Shown: positions 5,608 through 8,546 of the stretch, one piece after another
How the letters are laid out: every line of letters begins with the position of its first letter
Position numbering within the stretch: position 1 is the first letter of the stretch
NCBI GenBank assembly: GCA_027482795.1
Contig: JAIXVS010000380.1
Location: forward strand, 1-8,546
DNA from: Rhodobacter sp.
GTDB taxonomy: Bacteria > Pseudomonadota > Alphaproteobacteria > Rhodobacterales > Rhodobacteraceae
Direction: 5' to 3'
DNA: 8,546 nt
Program-made: the position numbers and the translations under genes
Notes under the pieces: model-generated
Seen by the model: only the letters and a program-made list of their open reading frames with translations
Told to the model about the DNA's origin: nothing
Database searches by the model: none

Positions 5608-6924
5608 ATGACCAAGCTGACGAAATTTGCCGCCCTTGCCCTGATGGCATTTGCAACATTTGCTGCGCCTGCACGTGCGGAACTGACCTTGCGTTTCACG
5701 GACGGGGTGATTGAACCAATGCCCGTCGCCATCCCCACCTTTATCGACGAAGGCGGCGCAGGGGATATTGCGGCCAGCCTCTCGCGGGTGGTGGCAGCGA
5801 ATTTGGTGGGAACGGGGCTGTTTCGCGAAATTGGGGCGGAAGCCTATATCAGCCAAATCAGTGGTTTTGATGCGCCCATTGCCTATGCCGATTGGCAGGC
5901 GATCAATGCCCAAGCGCTGATTGTGGGGGCTGCCAGCGCGCAGGGCGATCAGATTGTGGTCAAATTCCGCGTGTTCGATGTGTTTTCGGGCGCGCAACTG
6001 GGGGATGGTTTGCAATTTGCTGCCCCTGCTGCAAGCTGGCGGCGCATGGCGCATAAGGTATCGGATGCGGTCTATAGCCGTATCACGGGCGAGGGGCCGT
6101 ATTTTGACAGCCGCGTGGTGTTTGTGGCCGAATCTGGCCCCAAGAATGAACGGCTAAAGCGTTTGGCCGTGATGGACCAAGACGGCGCGAATGTGCAGTA
6201 TCTGACCGATAGTTCATCTATCGTGCTGGCCCCGCGCTTTTCGCCAGATGGGACACGGATTTTGTTCACCTCCTATCAATCGGGATTTCCGCAGATTTAT
6301 CTGATGGATGTGGCCACGCTGCAAACGCGCAGTTTGGGCCAGCAAGAGGGCACGATGACCTTTGCCCCGCGCTTCTCCCCCGATGGGCAGCGCGTGGCGT
6401 TCAGTTTGGAACGGGGCGGCAATTCGGATATTTATACGCTGGATTTGAATTCGGGGGCATTGACGCAGCTGACGAACGCGCCGTCGATTGAAACCGCGCC
6501 GTCCTTTTCGCCCGACGGCAGCCAGATTGTGTTTGAATCTGACCGCACGGGCAACCAGCAGATTTATGTGATGCCCGCATCGGGCGGCGAAGGCGTGCGC
6601 ATATCGAACGGGCAGGGCCGCTATGGCACGCCTGTGTGGAGCCCACGCGGCGATATGATTGCCTTTACCAAGCAAAATCAGGGCCGCTTCCATATTGGCG
6701 TGATGCTGACCGATGGGGGCGAAGAGCGGCTGCTGACATCTTCGTTTCTAGACGAAGGCCCCACTTGGGCACCCAACGGCCGCGTGCTGATGTTCACGCG
6801 CGAGAGTGCGGGGGCCGAGGGGCAGGCGCAACTGTTCGCGGTGGATGTGGCGGGGCTATCCTTGCGGCCAGTGCCGACCGAAGGGCCAGCGTCCGACCCG
6901 TCTTGGTCGCCGCTGCTGCCCTAG
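5608..6924 (+). CDS. tolB: Tol-Pal system translocation protein TolB
   Basis: TolB is the periplasmic Tol component that binds Pal and TolA. The 438-residue product begins with a clear Sec signal peptide: MTKLTK, a hydrophobic Ala/Phe-rich core, and cleavage expected after PARA (residue 24). Residues 25-165 form the N-terminal alpha/beta domain (LTLRFTDGVIEPMPVAIPTF near its start; LIVGAASAQGDQIVVKFRVF at 104-123). From about 166 the chain is a beta-propeller built of PD40/WD40-like repeats, seen as RFSPDGTRILF (210), RFSPDGQRVAF (255), SFSPDGSQIVF (299), VWSPRGDMIAF (343) and TWAPNGRVLMF (386), ending in DPSWSPLLP. Length and architecture are complete for the family. It is the last Tol gene visible; pal does not follow. 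No convincing terminator is seen after the stop. Confidence 0.97.
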   Translation: MTKLTKFAALALMAFATFAAPARAELTLRFTDGVIEPMPVAIPTFIDEGGAGDIAASLSRVVAANLVGTGLFREIGAEAYISQISGFDAPIAYADWQAINAQALIVGAASAQGDQIVVKFRVFDVFSGAQLGDGLQFAAPAASWRRMAHKVSDAVYSRITGEGPYFDSRVVFVAESGPKNERLKRLAVMDQDGANVQYLTDSSSIVLAPRFSPDGTRILFTSYQSGFPQIYLMDVATLQTRSLGQQEGTMTFAPRFSPDGQRVAFSLERGGNSDIYTLDLNSGALTQLTNAPSIETAPSFSPDGSQIVFESDRTGNQQIYVMPASGGEGVRISNGQGRYGTPVWSPRGDMIAFTKQNQGRFHIGVMLTDGGEERLLTSSFLDEGPTWAPNGRVLMFTRESAGAEGQAQLFAVDVAGLSLRPVPTEGPASDPSWSPLLP

Positions 6925-6970
6925 GGGGTGTCAGGGGTGCAGATGTTTTGGTGACTTGCCCGAAATCCAC

Positions 6971-6998
6971 TTGATAAGTATGCGGGAGCCCCAATAAT
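6971..6998 (+). promoter_or_regulatory. Sigma70-like promoter for the FG-GAP gene
   Basis: TTGATA (6971-6976, five of six to TTGACA), a 16-base spacer, and AATAAT (6993-6998, five of six to TATAAT). It lies in an AT-richer 106-base intergenic region and would start transcription near 7005, about 25 bases before the ATG. This is the best promoter match I see in the window and suggests the FG-GAP gene is transcribed independently of tol. Confidence 0.55.
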
Positions 6999-7016
6999 TC
7001 GTTACAACTTTAACGA
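6999..7016. promoter_or_regulatory. Perfect 6-6-6 inverted repeat over the predicted transcription start
   Basis: TCGTTA, six bases (CAACTT), then TAACGA: exact reverse-complement arms directly downstream of the -10 box, covering the expected start of transcription. The position fits a repressor operator; a short 5' RNA hairpin is the alternative. The regulator is unknown. Confidence 0.4.
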
Positions 7017-7030
7017 TTCGCAGGGCCCCC

Positions 7031-8546
7031 ATGACGTTTGTGATTGATCTGTCGCGCTTAAGCGCTGCGCAGGGGTTTGCTATTCAGGGCGATACCGAGC
7101 GCGATTTTGCGGGCCTTGCGGTATCATCGGCTGGTGATGTGAATGGCGATGGTTTTGATGACGTGATTGTTGGCGCGCCACGCGGTGATGATGGTGGCGA
7201 TTTTGCTGGCGAGGCTTATGTCGTTTATGGCACATCAGGCGCAGCGCGCGGCACCCTAGATCTGACAGACCTTTCAGCAGGGCAGGGCTTTGCTATCCAA
7301 GGTGATGCGGCGGGTGATTTTGCTGGCTGGTCGGTCGCATCTGCGGGCGATGTGAATGACGACGGGATTGACGATATCATTGTCGGTGCGAACAGGGGTG
7401 CCGATGGCGGCGAAAATGCGGGCGAGGCCTATGTTATTTACGGCGCATTGGGCGCGGCGCGCGGCAGGCTGGACCTGACGGCCCTTACTGCTGCCGACGG
7501 CTTTGTTATCCAAGGCGACGCGGTGGGTGAAAGGGCGGGAACATCGGTATCATCCGCTGGCGATGTCAATGGCGACGGGATCGATGATCTGATCATCGGC
7601 GCGCCCTATAGTGATGATGCCGCCGCTGATGCGGGCAGGGCCTATGTCATTTATGGCAAGGCGGGCGCGTCGCGCAGCAGGTTGGATTTAACTGATTTGG
7701 CAGCTGCGGATGGTTTTGTCATTCAGGGCGATGCCGAAGATGACAGGGCAGGCTTTTCCGTATCTTCCGCAGGGGATGTGAATAACGACGGGTTGGCTGA
7801 TCTTATCATCGGCGCACGTGGAGGTGATGATGGTGGCGCATCGGCGGGCGAGGCCTATGTCATCTATGGCAAGTTGGGCAGCACACGTGCAGGGCTAGAG
7901 CTCGCTGGCTTGGCTGCCACCGATGGGTTTGTCATTCAAGGCGATGCTGCGGGCGATCTTGCAGGGTTTTCGGTATCCTTCGCTGGGGATATGAACCGCG
8001 ATGGGTTTGATGACCTGATTGTCGGCGCGCTAGGGAATGATGACGGCGGTACATACGCGGGCAAAGCCTATGTGATTTACGGCACAACGGGCGCTGCGCC
8101 AGCAAGGTTGGATTTGACAAACCTTGTGGCGGCAGACGGGTTTGAAATTAAGGGCGTGGCCAACGACTTGGTCGGATACAGCGTGTCATCGGCTGGTGAT
8201 GTGAATGGCGATGGATTTGCTGATGTGATTGTGGGCGCACCTGACACATATTTCGGAGCGGGTGGGCGAAGCGCCTATGTTGTTTTCGGAAAGGCTGGTG
8301 CAACGCGCGGCGAAGTCGATTTGGCAAATCTAAAGCCATCGGATGGTTTTGCCATTCAGCGCGATGCGGCATTTGATGGTGCGGGTTATGCTGTATCATC
8401 GGCCGGTGATGTGAACGGCGATGGGTTTGATGACCTGATCGTTGGCGCGCAGACAAGTGACGATGGCGGCGCAGAGGCTGGCGCGGCCTATATCATTTAC
8501 GGCTTTTCGCGCATCAGCGGCGGGGCGTCGGCCGATCGGCTGACAG
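7031..8546 (+). CDS. FG-GAP / integrin-alpha-like beta-propeller protein, N-terminal part (3' end outside window)
   Basis: From ATG 7031 the frame stays open to the window end (505 codons, no stop). AGGG (7022-7025) five bases upstream is a modest Shine-Dalgarno. After MTFVIDLSRLSAA come seven tandem blades of about 71 residues with the consensus DGFxIQGDAxGDxAGxSVSSAGDVNGDGxDDLIVGAxxxDDGG, then AGEAYVIYG and a linker ending LDLTxLxAA. Every blade keeps a calcium-type loop, DxNxDGxxD. This is the FG-GAP/integrin-alpha propeller family, found in extracellular or surface proteins; the ligand is unknown. There is no signal peptide or membrane segment. The last visible residues, GGASADRLT, followed by a codon starting with g, resemble the entry into RTX repeats, so type I secretion through a C-terminal signal is inferred, not seen. 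Arg AGG codons are frequent here and nearly absent in the preceding genes. Its own promoter lies upstream. Confidence 0.88.
   Translation, partial: MTFVIDLSRLSAAQGFAIQGDTERDFAGLAVSSAGDVNGDGFDDVIVGAPRGDDGGDFAGEAYVVYGTSGAARGTLDLTDLSAGQGFAIQGDAAGDFAGWSVASAGDVNDDGIDDIIVGANRGADGGENAGEAYVIYGALGAARGRLDLTALTAADGFVIQGDAVGERAGTSVSSAGDVNGDGIDDLIIGAPYSDDAAADAGRAYVIYGKAGASRSRLDLTDLAAADGFVIQGDAEDDRAGFSVSSAGDVNNDGLADLIIGARGGDDGGASAGEAYVIYGKLGSTRAGLELAGLAATDGFVIQGDAAGDLAGFSVSFAGDMNRDGFDDLIVGALGNDDGGTYAGKAYVIYGTTGAAPARLDLTNLVAADGFEIKGVANDLVGYSVSSAGDVNGDGFADVIVGAPDTYFGAGGRSAYVVFGKAGATRGEVDLANLKPSDGFAIQRDAAFDGAGYAVSSAGDVNGDGFDDLIVGAQTSDDGGAEAGAAYIIYGFSRISGGASADRLT
7070..8503 (+). repeat. Seven tandem coding repeats (FG-GAP blades), 213-base period
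   Basis: Units begin at 7070, 7283, 7496, 7709, 7922, 8135 and 8342. The first five are exactly 213 bases, the sixth is 207, and the seventh is cut after its YIIYG strand. The core encoding SSAGDVNGDG is close to identical at the DNA level in units 1, 6 and 7, whereas units 2, 4 and 5 differ more (NDDG, NNDG, NRDG). Unit 6 is the most divergent: it lost the DDGG segment, reading DTYFGAGG, and has IKGVAND instead of IQGDAAGD. Confidence 0.9.

Noticed and set aside
6925..6970. Intrinsic terminator after tolB
   Set aside because: The G-rich stretch after the stop and the GTCA/TGAC arms do not form a stable GC stem followed by a T-run.
6636..6974. Plus-strand open frame overlapping the end of tolB in another frame
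   Set aside because: It sits almost entirely inside the TolB propeller coding sequence and has no recognisable features.
7070..8503. Regularly spaced repeats as a CRISPR array or satellite
   Set aside because: The period is 213 bases, the units are diverged and in frame, and they translate into FG-GAP blades. They are protein repeats.
1..8546. tRNA/rRNA genes, insertion sequences, integrase sites, toxin-antitoxin or defence cassettes
   Set aside because: I looked for their typical genes, terminal inverted repeats and conserved motifs in the gaps and frames and saw none.

Overview
The window looks like chromosomal DNA of an alphaproteobacterium, most probably Rhodobacterales (Rhodobacteraceae). 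The evidence is the GC-rich, tightly packed, all-plus-strand gene order ruvB / unknown / DUF2161 / ybgC / tolQ / tolR / tolA / tolB, the protein sequences themselves (for example RuvB beginning TFDPTLRPDALPEDLDRALR, and a TolA with an acidic Pro/Ala-rich linker instead of a Lys/Ala helix), and the rarity of strong Shine-Dalgarno sites. I do not assign a genus.

Region 1 (1-2775), DNA repair side: the 3' half of a GIY-YIG nuclease-family gene ends in a 4-base TTGA overlap with the TTG start of ruvB, the Holliday-junction branch-migration ATPase. An unrecognised 207-residue protein and a DUF2161 protein with PD-(D/E)XK-like residues follow with 3-base gaps. ruvA, the usual upstream neighbour of ruvB, is not seen.

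Region 2 (2762-6924), envelope side: ybgC overlaps the end of the DUF2161 gene by 14 bases. After a 114-base gap with a possible promoter and a palindrome come tolQ, tolR, tolA and tolB. TolQ/TolR form the proton-driven inner-membrane motor, TolA carries the energy across the periplasm and TolB is the periplasmic propeller partner. The expected next gene, pal, does not follow.

Region 3 (6925-8546): a 106-base AT-richer gap holds a good sigma70-type promoter (TTGATA, 16 bases, AATAAT) and a palindrome over the predicted transcription start. Behind it is an open reading frame running off the window. It encodes seven tandem ~71-residue FG-GAP/integrin-alpha-like blades, each with a DxNxDGxxD calcium loop, with no signal peptide. 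The visible end (GGASADRLT, then a codon starting with g) resembles the lead-in to RTX calcium repeats, so I infer a large type I-secreted surface or extracellular protein. Its Arg AGG codon use differs from its neighbours. This gene and its regulatory region are the most interesting accessory content. No RNA gene, CRISPR array or mobile element was found, and no gene-free stretch exceeds 300 bases.
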